Below are positions 23,389-34,971 of a stretch of 64,000 nt of DNA, one piece after another (the stretch's first letter is position 1; every line of letters starts with the position of its first letter). The stretch comes from Sorghum bicolor (Eukaryota; Streptophyta; Magnoliopsida; Poales; Poaceae). The DNA lies in contig NC_012871.2 of NCBI RefSeq assembly GCF_000003195.3, positions 49,530,345 through 49,594,344 of the forward strand, in the 5' to 3' direction. The notes below the pieces were generated by a model. That model saw only the letters and a list, made by a program, of their open reading frames with translations. It searched no databases and was not told where the DNA came from. The translations under genes were made by a program, and so were the position numbers.

Positions 23389-24117
23389 CTAATGTGCTCC
23401 ACATACTCCTTCATGGATTTCTCCCATTAAACTTTTAGCCTCATCATCACCCAAGCAATTGAGAAGAATTCCATCAATTGTTCGATAATATAATTCATCT
23501 TCGAGGAGCACATACTTGGTGGCTTGAAACCGAACACGTCTCTCAACTTTCTTGGATGGATCCTTTAAATAATCAACAATTTCTTTTCTCCAATCATCGG
23601 CACTCATTGCCGATATTGTGTTAACCATAGGTTGATACCCTGAACCATGCTGAGCCAACCGATTAGCTTCTTCATTATGTAACCGAGGAATATGCTCTAA
23701 TCGGAAAGCCCTGAATTCCCTTAATAATTGCATACTCCTTTCGTGATAAGTTATCAGGACTTCACTTCGGTATTCATAGCTCCCAGCCAATTGATTTATA
23801 ACCAGCATAGAATCCCCGAAGACTTCAACAACATCAGCATGAACTTCTCTTAACAATTCCAACCCTTTTATCAAAGCTTGATACTCGGCTTGATTATTCG
23901 TCGACGTGGCAACAATCGGCAAGGAGAACTCATATTTCCTTCCCCGAGGGGAAATTAACACTATGTCAATTCCTGCCCCCCGGTCACACGTGGATCCATC
24001 AAAGAAGAGCGTCCACGGTACAATTTCCAAAACCTCCACTGCACCGCAATGTTGAGTCACAAAATCGGCCATAATCTGTCCTTTAACCGCTTTAGCCGAT
24101 TCGTAACGCAGATCGAA
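23389..24117 (-). pseudogene. Additional RNase H domain of the Tat element
   Basis: This RNase H lies between RT and integrase, a position typical of the second RNase H that Tat elements acquired. Motifs are WTLFFDGSTCDRGAGIDIVL (catalytic Asp), NNQAEYQALIKGLELL (catalytic Glu), VFGDSMLVINQL (catalytic Asp) and HNEEANRLAQ. The next protein block leads into the integrase zinc domain (GEIHEGVCGAH) and meets a TAG. Confidence 0.85.
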
Positions 24118-25550
24118 TTACGACAGTGCCAAAATCCACTTACCGATCCTGCCACTCATAATTGGCATAGACAACATATATCGGACCACGTCATCTTTGC
24201 ATATAACAGTGCATTCAGCCGATAATAAATAGTGCCTCAATTTAATACATGAGAAATATAGGCATAAACACAACTTTTCAATGGCCGAATACCTGGTCTC
24301 AACATCAACCAACCTCCTGCTTAAATAGTAAATCACACGCTTCTTCCCTTCAAATTCTTGAATCAAAGCCGAACCGATGATCATCCCATCAGTAGATAAA
24401 TATAATCTGAAGGGCTTTCCTTGCTGAGGTGGAATCAAAACTGGAGGATTTATCAAATAGTTCTTGATTTCATCTAAAGCCAGTTGTTGCTCTTCCCCCC
24501 ATATGAACTCTTGATCGGCTTTCAACTTGAGCAAAGGACTGAAAGCACGAATTTTACTAGACAAATTAGATATGAACCTTCTGATAAAATTTACCTTGCC
24601 GATCAAGGACTGGAGCTCAGTTTTGTTGGTAGGAGCGACTATTTTATTGATATCATCATTGGATCTCCTACTAATTTCAATCCCCCTTTGATGCACCATG
24701 AACCCAAGGAATTGTCCTGCCGATACACCAAATGCACACTTATTGGGATTCATCTTTAAACCATGCTTCCTCGTGCATTCCATCACCTTTCGCAAATCGG
24801 CAAGATGCTTTGTGAAATCTCCAGACTTAACCACCACATCATCAATATAAATTTCCACTAGCTTGCCGATGAACTCATGAAAAATAAAATTCATAGCCCT
24901 CTGATAAGTAGCACCAACATTTTTCAAATTAAAGGTCATGACTATCCATTCAAACAACCCAACATGACCAGGACATCTAAATGCAGTCTTTGGAATATCT
25001 TCTTCAGCCATGAATATCTGATTGTACCCTGCATTGCCATCCATAAAGCTGATGATCCGATGCCCAGCCGCAGCGTCAACTAGCAGATCGGCAACTGGCA
25101 TTGGGTAGTCATCCATCGCTGTAGCTTTATTAAGATTCCTAAAATCAATGCAAACCCAAAGCTTCCCATTTTTCTTATAGACTGGAACAACATTGGAAAT
25201 CCACTCGGCATACCGACATTGCCGAATAAACTTCAATGAGTTTGGTTATTTCGGCCTTAATATCAGGAAGAATACTAGGATTACATCGGCGAGCTGGCTG
25301 TTGATGTGGCCGAAATCCAGACTTGATGGGTAACCGATGTTCAACAATCGATCGGTCCAAACCAGGCATCTCAGTATAATCCCAAGCAAAGCAATCTTTA
25401 TATTCCTTTAACAAATCGGTTAACTGCTGCTTACACTCAGAATTTAACTTAGCACTAATAAAAGTAGGTCGAGGCTTATCACCACTACCTATATCTACTT
25501 CTACAAAATCATCGGCCGATGTGAATCCTTAGCCTAATTTTCCATCATCG
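24118..25550 (-). pseudogene. Reverse transcriptase and first RNase H of the Tat element
   Basis: Reverse transcriptase copies element RNA to DNA. The frame starts with DCFAWDYTEMPGLD and IVEHRLPI, then after a frameshift near 25200-25240 continues with VCIDFRNLNKA, PMPVADLLVDAAAGH, NVGATYQRAMN and the catalytic YIDDVVVKS. Downstream, FLGFMVHQRGIEI and QSLIGKVNFIRRFI mark the connection, and YLSRRLVDVETRYSAIEKL the retroviral-type RNase H. Stops: TAA at 24118-24120 and another TAA near 25530. Confidence 0.9.
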
Positions 25551-25563
25551 GCGAATCTATCCA

Positions 25564-26290
25564 TTAAAACTCCTCATCAGAACCGGCTGCTTGGATCGGT
25601 GGAATTTCATAATCGGCAACTTGGAGGAAATCCTTCTCCCAAATTTCTCCCGAGATACACCTAGTCCTTTCATAGGTGTCTGCCTCTGCCGATGCAATGA
25701 CATAAGAAGAATCCCCCGGGACAATCTCGATTTTATCACCTGCCCACTGAACCAGGCACTGGTGCATTGTAGACGGGATGCAACAATTGGCATGAATCCA
25801 ATCTCTCCGTAGCAGCAGATTGTAGGCACCTTTTCCACTGATCACAAAGAAGGTTGTCGGCAAGGTTTTGCTGCTGATGGTCAACTCGACGCAAATTGCC
25901 CCCTTAACCGGAGACACATTTCCTTCAAAGTCTTTCAGCATCATATCGGTCTTGGTCAAATCTTGATCTCCTTTCCCAAGCTTCCGATAGACTGCATACG
26001 ACATGATGTTGATAGCAGCCCCACCATCAATTAATATCTTGGTCATTGGCTAACCATCAACTCTTCCTTTGACAAACAGAGCTTTAAGATGCTGCCTTTT
26101 ATTGTCGACAGGCTTTTCAAAAATAGCTGTCATCGGATCCAGAGCCAACTGAGCTATTTGGTCAGAAAACTCCAACTCCTCATCATCACTGGATGGCGCA
26201 AGGAACTCCATCGGCATCATAAATACCTTGTTAACATCTGCCGATGGCCCTTTCCCCTTAGGATCTGGTTGTTGCTGATCCCTAGACTAG
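25564..26290 (-). pseudogene. Aspartic protease of the Tat element
   Basis: The block ILIDGGAAINIMSY resembles the retropepsin active site of Tat elements, with D-G-G replacing the usual D-S/T-G. VKGAICVELTI and NLLLRRDWIHAN follow. Amber codons at 26050-26052 and 26287-26289 interrupt the frame from gag. Confidence 0.8.
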
Positions 26291-29181
26291 CCAGAGTTTT
26301 CGCCCTTGCTTAGCTCTTCTCGTCTTTCGCGTTGCAGTCTCCTCTTCTGTGTCTTAGTCAACCCTTCTGGGCACCATGAGGGAAGTGGTGACTGCCTTGC
26401 CGATGGATGACGATGTTCCCTTGACTCCATCCGATGAGTGTTGGCATCTCTGCAAAATATGAACTCATCGGGAACTCGCGCATTAGCCATCTCTTCATGC
26501 TCTTCCTGGTTCTTGGGAAAATATTCAACACGATCACCAAGCCTATCATGCACACTGAGCCTGCCCCCAAGCCGATCATGAACTGACGCTCTCCCCTAAT
26601 CGGCCCATTAAATCGTCGATCATCATTGTGATAGCGCCGATCGGACCTGTCATACCGATCATACCCATTGCATTCAGGGCAGTCTCTAACAGTGGGTAAC
26701 TTAATGTTCTGCTCCCAGCAATGGATAAAGAACGGGCAGTTCCAGTGATCCTTGTGCCGATTCCACTCCTGTCGGCGTCTTTCTTCTTCCCGACGATAGT
26801 CTTCTTGCTGGCGCCGGAACCGATCCTCACATTGCTGCCAAGTCTCCCGAGGCCTTCTATGAGTTATCACAATACCAGATCGGGGAGGCCTTCCTGAGTT
26901 AGTTCCCTCTTGGATAAAGTCTTTTCCTTTGGCATCGGCAATAGTAATTTGATGCTGAGGATCTACCGATGCACTCTTTCCAACTGCTTCCGACGTCAAG
27001 ACCTTGGTTTTTCCCTTGGCATCCAACATATTTGTTGGGAAAGGATGTTGATCGATCTTCATCGGCTTCTGAGCTTTGGAACTGTCAAATTTGATTCTTC
27101 CAGATTCAATAGCCGATTGCAGCTGTTGTCTAAAAACTTTGCACTCATTGGTGCTGTGAGAGGTTGCATTATGCCACTTGTAGTATTTCATTTTCTTCAA
27201 CTCTTCAGCCGATGGAATTACATGATTGGGTGACAATTTGATTTGACCTTCCTGAAGTAGAAAGTCAAATATCCTATCGGGTTTGGTGATATCAAATGCA
27301 AACTTCTCTAGCTCTTTATGCCCAAAAGGACAAGACATCGGCTTCTTATTTTTCACCCACTCTGCTAAGCCGATGACTGCTCTTCATCAGAATCTGAGCT
27401 TGCTGCTTCATCGACAAATGATACCTTTTTGTTCCAAGCTCTCTTAGGTTCAAAGGGTTTGATATCCTGGTCGGAAATCCTCTGGACCAAGTGACTCAGG
27501 CTCTTGAACTCTTGAGAAGCATATTTGTCCTTGATATGTGGCAATAAACCCTGGAAAGCCAAATCGGCTAGCTGCCGATCATCTAAAACCAGACTATAGC
27601 ATTTATTCTGACCTCCTGCAACCTCTGCACAAAGCTTTCAACCGATTCATCACTGCGTTGTTTCAATCTCACCAAATCTGTAATCTTCTTCTCATGGACT
27701 CCAGAAAAGAAGTATTTGTGGAATTGCTTCTCCAGATCGGCCCAAGTAATCACTGAATTAGGAGGCAATGATATAAACCAGGTGAAAGCCGATCCAGATA
27801 AAGATGATGAAAACAGTCGAACCCTCAATTCATCCCTGTTAGCAGCTTCCCCACACTAGATGATGAACATGTTGACATGCTCCATGGTCGATGTATCATC
27901 CTGTCCAGAAAACTTAGTGAAATCCGGTACCTTGTACCGATTTGGAAGCAGGATTAAATCATATGCAGGAGGATACGGTGTTCGATAAGAGTAAGTGTTG
28001 ACTTTGGGTTTTATCCCAAATTGGTCTCTCATTACTCCAACAATCTTATCGGCCCAATAAGCATCGGCATCTTGTTGATGGGGTGGTTGTGGATCTGGCA
28101 CCTGCTGGTAAGCTTCCACGTGTCGCTGAGGCGCACGATCTGCATGGAACATGGGATTAACCATCTGACCACCAATCTGCTGTCCCAGATTCATCGACTG
28201 GTTGATCAATCCTTGATTCTAAAACCCAGGTTGGATCTGTCCTTGTTGGAATCCAATAGCCTGATGATTCTGCTGAGGCATCTGTGGAAAGACTAGCTGC
28301 CCTGTCCATCCATTATTATCATTCATCGGCACGAACCCTACCGATGACTGAAGATTGGGCATCATCATTGAATTGCCAAACCCTGGTTGTGTCATGAACC
28401 TCTGCTATGTCAGCATCGAATCTGCCGATGCATTAGGCATCTGAAACATTGGAGCTTGAGAATTCCCAGTGTAAGGTCTTGCAGTAGTAGTTGTAGTATA
28501 CTGGGGACTCTGATTCATCGGCAAATTTGGAGGTGCCGATGCCATAGGAGCCTTGCCTCTCGTGTCAGCCGTCTGAGATGTTCCAGGAGTCTTCAACATC
28601 ATCTCTGGGGGCATACCATAACCCCACTAGTTGGGAGGAACAGACCCTAACATTGCCGATGCCAATAGGTCTGTGGTAAGCTTGATCTGCTCATCTGAAG
28701 TTGATGGATTGGTTGTCATCGACGTAGATTGCGCGTTAGTGACTCCTAACGTGCCTGGAGGAACGATAGTTTCTGTACCCGCAGCGGCCGTAGCAGCCGA
28801 TGGAGCCGTGATAACTGGTGATCCTGGCTGATGATAGATAGGGCCCACATAGTTTGGTGGCAATTGTCCCTCTTTGAAAGTTCTAGCCACGGCGTTGAAA
28901 ACCGTATTGGACAGCACACCAGCTTGATTGATCAAGGCACGGTTAATAGCACTATCAACCATGTCTTGAAGTTTACCAGGATTGGCTTCAAAAGTAACCT
29001 GCCGAGGCGCCGACAGTGCTTCCTTCTGGATCACCTCACCACTCCTATTGATACTGAAGGACTTCAAACATTGCTGCTTGTAATCCTCCATAGCTTTTGC
29101 AATAGCTTGCTTCTGCTCATCTCTGAGATTGGCTTCCGTCACGGGGATGACGTTCTCCAAATCGAATTCGGTAGTCGACAT
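26291..29181 (-). pseudogene. Gag of the Tat element
   Basis: Gag forms the particle that packages element RNA. The ATG at 29181 opens MSTTEFDLENVIPV. A Pro/Gln/Met-rich linker precedes the capsid-like part, recognisable by PPAYDLILLPNRYKVPDFTKFSG, FTWFISLPPNSVITWADLEKQF and ESFVQRLQEVR. The C-terminal part contains KYYKWHNATSHSTNECKVF, a His/Cys knuckle variant common in Tat gag, and an Arg/Glu-rich region. In-frame TAG codons lie at 28627, 28405, 28219 and 27856 (lowest coordinate of each) and frames change near 27590 and 27360. Confidence 0.85.
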
Positions 29182-29201
29182 ATCGATCTTGATCTTGAAT
29201 T

Positions 29202-29220
29202 GGTCCCACCGAGCGTGCCA
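29202..29220 (-). other. Primer binding site of the Tat element
   Basis: TGGCACGCTCGGTGGGACC on the minus strand, seven bases inside the 5' LTR, begins with the TGG expected opposite a tRNA CCA end. I did not assign the tRNA. Confidence 0.65.
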
Positions 29221-29227
29221 AAAGATG

Positions 29228-29943
29228 TGTTGGTGCAAAAGCTGATCTGCAAACACAAAGGGCCAATACCCGATTTAAACGTTAAGGCGTGTCAGCCGAT
29301 TTGACCTTACTATTGGCAAAGGTGATAACTCGAATACTTTGGTCCCAACAACAGCGATGCGCCCGGATGTCACGGCCAAGAGGTATTCACGCGGAACTCG
29401 AGAATACGCCAAGCTTAAGTCGACGAACTCCTAAGAACTCGTAATAAAAAGGAAAATATGACGAAGTCGTCGAAAAAGTAGATGCTGGAATATGAATAAA
29501 AACTTGTGTTTGATTGATTGATAGATATCTCATTACAAGGCCCTAGGGTCTACATTTATACCCTACTCAAAGAGCTACAATCAGACACGACTAGGACTCA
29601 AATTCCAAATTAAACAGAATCCGTATACAAAACGATTTTAAATAACTAAGGAAAACATAGAACCACCCCCTCGTAACCGACCGGGAGACCGCCACAGATT
29701 AATCGGCAACCTCCACGCTTCCCTTCAGAGTCATCGGCAGTCTTCCTGTTATAGCCATCGGCAAACACCAATATTGAACTTTGGCAAGAACACGTCACCA
29801 CTTCTGGACTTAGTCGTATTCAATCGTCTCTTCATCGGCAACTATCCTCATCGGCAACTCTTCTGCAGGCTAGTTACCGTTGCTCCACCTGCCGATCTAT
29901 ACTCTACTGGTCTTTGGATACGTGTCCAAAAATGGTGTCAACA
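29228..29943 (-). repeat. 5' LTR of the Tat element
   Basis: Direct copy of 9921-10633 with TG...CA ends, followed by the CCTGT target duplication. Confidence 0.92.
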
Positions 29944-32449
29944 CCTGTCTTTCTTTTCCCCCCTGCATTCCCCGCTAGCCTCTCCTAGGATAAGCTTGGC
30001 TCACGTCAGCCCAAATTCTTATAGCCGCCCAATGTGCTGACCAATGACCTAGAACATTCAAAGCGGATCCTATACTTTGTACCATGGCTAGAAACTGTGA
30101 TATCTTTTCCTAGTTGTTTTCAAGACAAGGTAGTCACTATGGTATCCTCTATGTAGCAGGCTAATTGCCAGGGTTGCATAAAGAGGATAAGGGAATTGGT
30201 CTTCTAGCAACTTGACCGTCAACTGCTGCTTGAAGGTTGGAACGTCTCTATGTTCCAATTTTAACTTTGCTAACCATTCCATCCCGATAAACCGAAAAGC
30301 CTAGAAAATTTCCTCTCTCATTTGTCTTTGCTGTATCACAATATTTAAAGTCTGCCTCTCAAAACCAAACTATCTGAAAATATTATTGGGTAGGGTCATG
30401 GGGTGGATGCTCCAATGATGAGCGCGCCATTTTCAAACCTACTTATGTGTTAGTTGTCTTTAGCTGGCTATCCTAGGTAAGGTAATAGATTACTCTAGCT
30501 GAGGCAACTGGCCCCAAAACAAATAACAAATAAGTGGGTCTCAAAATTGGTGTGTGAATTGTGAGCCAGGCATTCCCTAGAACAACAGAGGCTCCAAAGC
30601 TGCCACAACAACATAACATTCTATTGGAATGGTGGATGGACAACAATTGCATTGAGCAAGTAGTCAGAAATGAGTGATCATTTCTCAAAACCTCTTTCTA
30701 TTGCCATTTATCCTGCCATTTCTAAAGGAAAACATGCCTCCTTACACATGAAGCAGCTGTTTCTGTGCTATAGCAGCTAGGCACCAAACAGAGCCACAAA
30801 ATTTTAAGAGACCGTCACACTGACACAGGACCTCACTGAAGCAAAGTATGCATGGTGTAGAGTGCAATTGCTTTGTGTTACAATCCAGCAACGGTACCCA
30901 GTAATTTAATGGAGCTAAATTGACACTTTTCTGTTTGCAAAAAAACTCGCTGCATTCTATTGTACGGTGTCTTGTGCAGGCCACTATTTTTCGAGAGATA
31001 AACTAATGCATATGATGTTAGTGGTGCTAATATTTGAAGGCACCATAGTGCGTACTAGGTAGATGGTAGTAACCAATTTGGTATCTGCAGTAAACTTAGA
31101 GAGTGCTAAAATTTCCTAGGATTGCTAAACTGTCTCAGCCTGGGTACTGTGTGATGCTATGGTAATGATGTATTAGTTCAATTCTTGCTGAACTCGTTTG
31201 GCTCCTCATTTTTTTGGTTGCAGGGGCATCTCTCCAAGGAACCGGGTGTTTCATCAGTGAGGAACAGGCCGACAAGCAAGATATGTTGCTTATCTCTGAT
31301 GGGGCCTGACACACAAGATCCGAAGTGGACACCAACATACATAGCAAGCGGTTCATTGAGGCTGATAAATGGAGCAACAAGAAAGAAATCAGGTTAGCAT
31401 TCATGGGCCCTGCTTCATTATCCTGGCTTCTGCAATACCCAATGCCTTGCATTTTTTCCCCATTCTCCAATCACAACATAGGCAAGAGGTAAAATTCTTA
31501 GGTGACCCAAACCACATAGACATATCACCACATAGGACCCAAGATGCGAGTGTGCATGCCTCATAGATGGTGCTGTAGGGTATAAAGCAGTAGCTATGTG
31601 CACAAGGGCAATATGTAGACGAAACACTAGAATCGATGCACAGATAGCGAACACAGAGGTACAATAAACACGGGAGCATACAAACTACTTGTTCGAACTC
31701 AATAACTGGAATGGATGGCACCAAAAGGCTGCCAAGCCACTCTGGACGACAGATCAAGGCCCTCGTTTAGGCACTATATCTAAGGCCTATACATAGAAAT
31801 GCCTGTCTACTAATACGGCATAGTTGCCTAGTGGATACATGAGCCTAGAGGACCTCCAAAGGCTAGCACAAATAAGGGCTCATAGGCCAAGTTTACATCA
31901 CAGCATAACACTACCGACTACATCACAGACTCGAAACTGCAACGCTGATAATAACACCAACATAGGGCGCATAGGGCAGCACCAAATTTATTGGGTGAAG
32001 ATGCACATGGATTGGGATAGTGACACCAGCACGAGGCGGATAGGACTGCAACAAATTTATTGGGCGAACCTGCATAGGGATAGGTGGCTGATGAAGGAGC
32101 CTGAAGAGGCACGCCTAGCAACCGCTGCAAATTAGAAATAGTTTGTCACCCTGCTGCTGGCACCAAACAATAAAATACAATAAGAATGAATAGGCACCTT
32201 GCCCTAGCTTTCTTAGCAGGGAATAGATCCCTACGAGCAGACCTCGGCCTCTTGCTTAGAATAGTTCTACAAAAAAAAGTGTAAGCAAATCAACCGTGCA
32301 GGGGCCGTACCCCACCTGGGAAGGTGACCATACCTACAGCTAAGCATCGATGCTAAAGGGACCTAATGCAACACCCTCTAAACCAGTTTTGATGGCGCGA
32401 GGAGCCCAATAAATGTTTTTGGGAAATAATCTATAGATTATATAATAGT
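29944..32449. other. Non-coding DNA downstream of the Helitron RPA gene
   Basis: This interval finishes the 109-bp repeat begun at 9892 and then holds unrecognised AT-balanced DNA with scattered short open frames on both strands. A 65-70 bp direct repeat occurs at 31948-32085. No transposon ends, tRNA genes or known protein motifs were recognised. Confidence 0.45.
31948..32085. repeat. Imperfect 65-70 bp tandem repeat, two copies
   Basis: Both copies share CAAATTTATTGGG and the flanking CACCA and GCATA words. The unit boundaries are near 31948 and 32019. Confidence 0.6.
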
Positions 32450-32897
32450 CCAACAAGGCACATACCCATGCTCTTCATGTACAGAAGAGGGCACCTCACC
32501 CCCCTTGATGGATGAGGTTTCAGTATCAGGTATTGTGGCAGTAGCAGGAGGCGAGGTTGAGGCACCTTCGGTTTTGTTAGGAGTTTCAGAAATGGTGAGA
32601 ACTTGTGCCTGGGCCTCTTTTCTAGGTACAGCGCTTGATGTTCCAATCATGTTCATAGTTTTGGGATCCCTAGGATCATGAGGAAGGCACCTAGTAGAAC
32701 CACGAGCCTCAATAGATGCTGGATAAGGGAACACACGCCTAGCCTGGATGCAGAGCCTGGAAGCAAAGCTACCCAGTCCTGAAGGTTTGTTCACTGATAA
32801 CCACCTGGAAGACATACCTTCGACCAACAAGGCCACGAAGGGGTGTAGGCAACAAGATCTGATTAGTTGAGCTTTCTTCAACAAGCTCGGCGGCAGT

Positions 32898-34378
32898 TGT
32901 TGACGGTCCTTAAGTACTAAATTTAACCATCAACTAAACATGAAAAAGGATCAATATGCACCAAACATCTAGAATTAAGGTTTTATCTGACAGAATTCCA
33001 CGAGCTTTGGTGTTTGTCTATTTCTACATGGGGTTATCAGAAAATATGGAGAGAAGGCCCACATGTCAGGTTTACAACGAGATAATTACGTGTCGCGGAA
33101 TTTTCCTTAATCTAGAAGAGTCCAGAAGCCACTGGAACGAACGGGAGGTCGATCGGGCCCGGGGGCAGGGCGCCCGCCCTGCTCTGGTGGCCAATCAGAG
33201 CAGGTCTCGCGGATCGTGCTCCACCGCCTCTAATCTTCAAGAATAACCGTGCGATTTATGTCGGTTTGATCCGACGGCCCAGATTCATCTGAGGGGGCTA
33301 TATAAGCAAGGCCTCTCCACCCTAGGGGAGGAGGAGGAGGAAATCATTATTAGAGGAAGCCATCAAAGTTAGGGTTTTAGAACTTTTCTCCCACAGAGAA
33401 TTAGAATTAGCTACTCCCTAATCCTTCAAGTTCTATAGGATTGATTAGATAGAATTAGAGAAGTAGAGCCTAGCGCTATAGATTTCGGATCTTCGTTAAT
33501 AAAGATTGGTATTATTTCATATCTTTCTCTACTACTTTATTCTAATTGCATTATGTCTCTATTTGTTATGATCTTAGTTTGCTCTAGTTCTATATTTGAT
33601 ATAGTTATGATTGATAATGAGTTTATGTATAAGTTTGCAAAGCGCTTAGCTCTTGACGCGCGGGAGTTAAGTGGTAGATCACATGTGGGCGTGGTGCTTA
33701 GATGTTATTTACCTGCAAATGTATCCTATTGGCCGGGTTGTGTGGTAGTTCGCGATGGTGACAGCTCCGTTGATTCTTATATTGTCCACCCTCCGTTGAT
33801 AGGACAGGCAGAATTTGTATTGCGGAGTAAGTCTTGCGATGTTCTGATTTACTCTAGCAATGTTCCTTATACATGAATGAAGAGTCTTTTATGCTATATA
33901 TGATCTTGTAGATAACTAGAGTAGATTGTGACTTAGTAGATAGTAGATACTTAGAATCCATTCTCTAGCTAATCCGACGTCACCTTACATATATGAGGAG
34001 TGGTCTATTTTCTAATCACTGTGTTATTTACCCATGAGCTTATATTTTATTATCATTATTATTATGGTTTACCCCCTGCCAAAGCAAGTGACTGTGTGAC
34101 GAGTTCCTCATTAGTAATCTTGTTGTTGCAAGTTTATCTCTAGTATATGTCTTGATAGATTTTACCCACCTCCACCATTCTCTTAAGCAAAATTATAAAT
34201 AACGATACCCGGAATACTTTCGTGGTGAAATGCTACAATGAGGTATTTTATCTGTGCGCTTGCGGATAGAATACATTATTTTCTAGAGAGCCTTTACATT
34301 CATAAATACCTTTGTACACTCTGGCACCATGCTGGGGATGACAACCTAGTATTCAAGTGGTGTTAGCTATTGTCAACA
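32898..34378 (+). repeat. 5' LTR of element B
   Basis: TATATAAG at 33299-33306 with one GGGCGCCCGCCCT module upstream (about 33168) and a CCAATCAGAG box. The 3' LTR has two modules. Confidence 0.92.
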
Positions 34379-34763
34379 AGCATTTCTGGCGCCGTTGCCG
34401 GGGAACGGTAAGGAAAGTCAGGAAGTCAGTCAAGGTTATTCATATAAAAATATTTTACCCCAGTTTTCACTTTCACCGTTCTCTTAAGCAAAATATAAAT
34501 AACCATACCCGAAATACTTTTCTTGGTGAAATTCTACAATGAGGTATTTTATCTGTGCGCTTGCGGATAGAATAGATTATTTTCTAAGAGAGCCTTCATA
34601 TTCATAAATACCTTAGTACACTCTAGTGCCATGCTGGGGATGACAACCTAGTATTCAAGTGGTGTGAGCAAGTGTCAACAAGCATTTCTGGCGCCGTTGC
34701 CGGGGAACGGTAAGGAAAGTCAGGAAGTCAGTCAAGGTTATTCATATAAAAATATTAGACTAG
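34158..34763 (+). repeat. 302-bp tandem duplication carrying the LTR end and a second PBS
   Basis: The last 220 bases of the 5' LTR, the tRNA-Asp PBS (34387-34404) and about 60 bases of leader are repeated, giving a second PBS at 34689-34706 and a second GTCAACA LTR-like end at 34680. The copies differ by scattered substitutions and a short insertion (CCCAGTTTTCA) at the start of copy two. Confidence 0.9.
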
Positions 34764-34971
34764 ACTATGGAGAAATAATTGCATAAACAACTATTAAATG
34801 AGAAATCATAACAAGGCACCTCTGCTTTGGCAGGTTCACCCTGTTGTTTTTCTATGTTTATATTTTTTATACAGGGTATATCAGGATTGACTTTGATACA
34901 TTCAACTCTTCATCATCAGAACCAAAGCAATCAAGAAAGAAATAAGAAGCTACCTACCAATTGCTGAAGCT

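Larger units (their letters stand above)
9921..29943 (-). mobile_element. Tat-lineage Ty3/gypsy LTR retrotransposon, complete but decayed
   Basis: LTRs of 713 and 716 bp (TGTTGG...CAACA) bound the element and the 5-bp target duplication CCTGT flanks it (9916-9920 and 29944-29948). Gag, protease, RT, an extra RNase H and integrase are read on the minus strand from 29181 to about 22450. Polypurine GGGGGGCATG lies next to the left LTR, which is therefore the 3' LTR. The gag-pol order, the added RNase H and a long antisense gene are typical of the Tat group. LTR copies differ at roughly 30 positions by eye (about 4%). Element A is nested inside at 12873-20616. Many stops and frameshifts show it cannot move by itself. 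Confidence 0.92.

Noticed and set aside
33553..33876. 107-codon open frame in the B LTR, also present at 41569-41892, with a distant look-alike in D (58059-58511)
   Set aside because: It lies in LTR R-U5. Both B copies were identical at insertion, so conservation between them says nothing about coding, and no family motif is seen.
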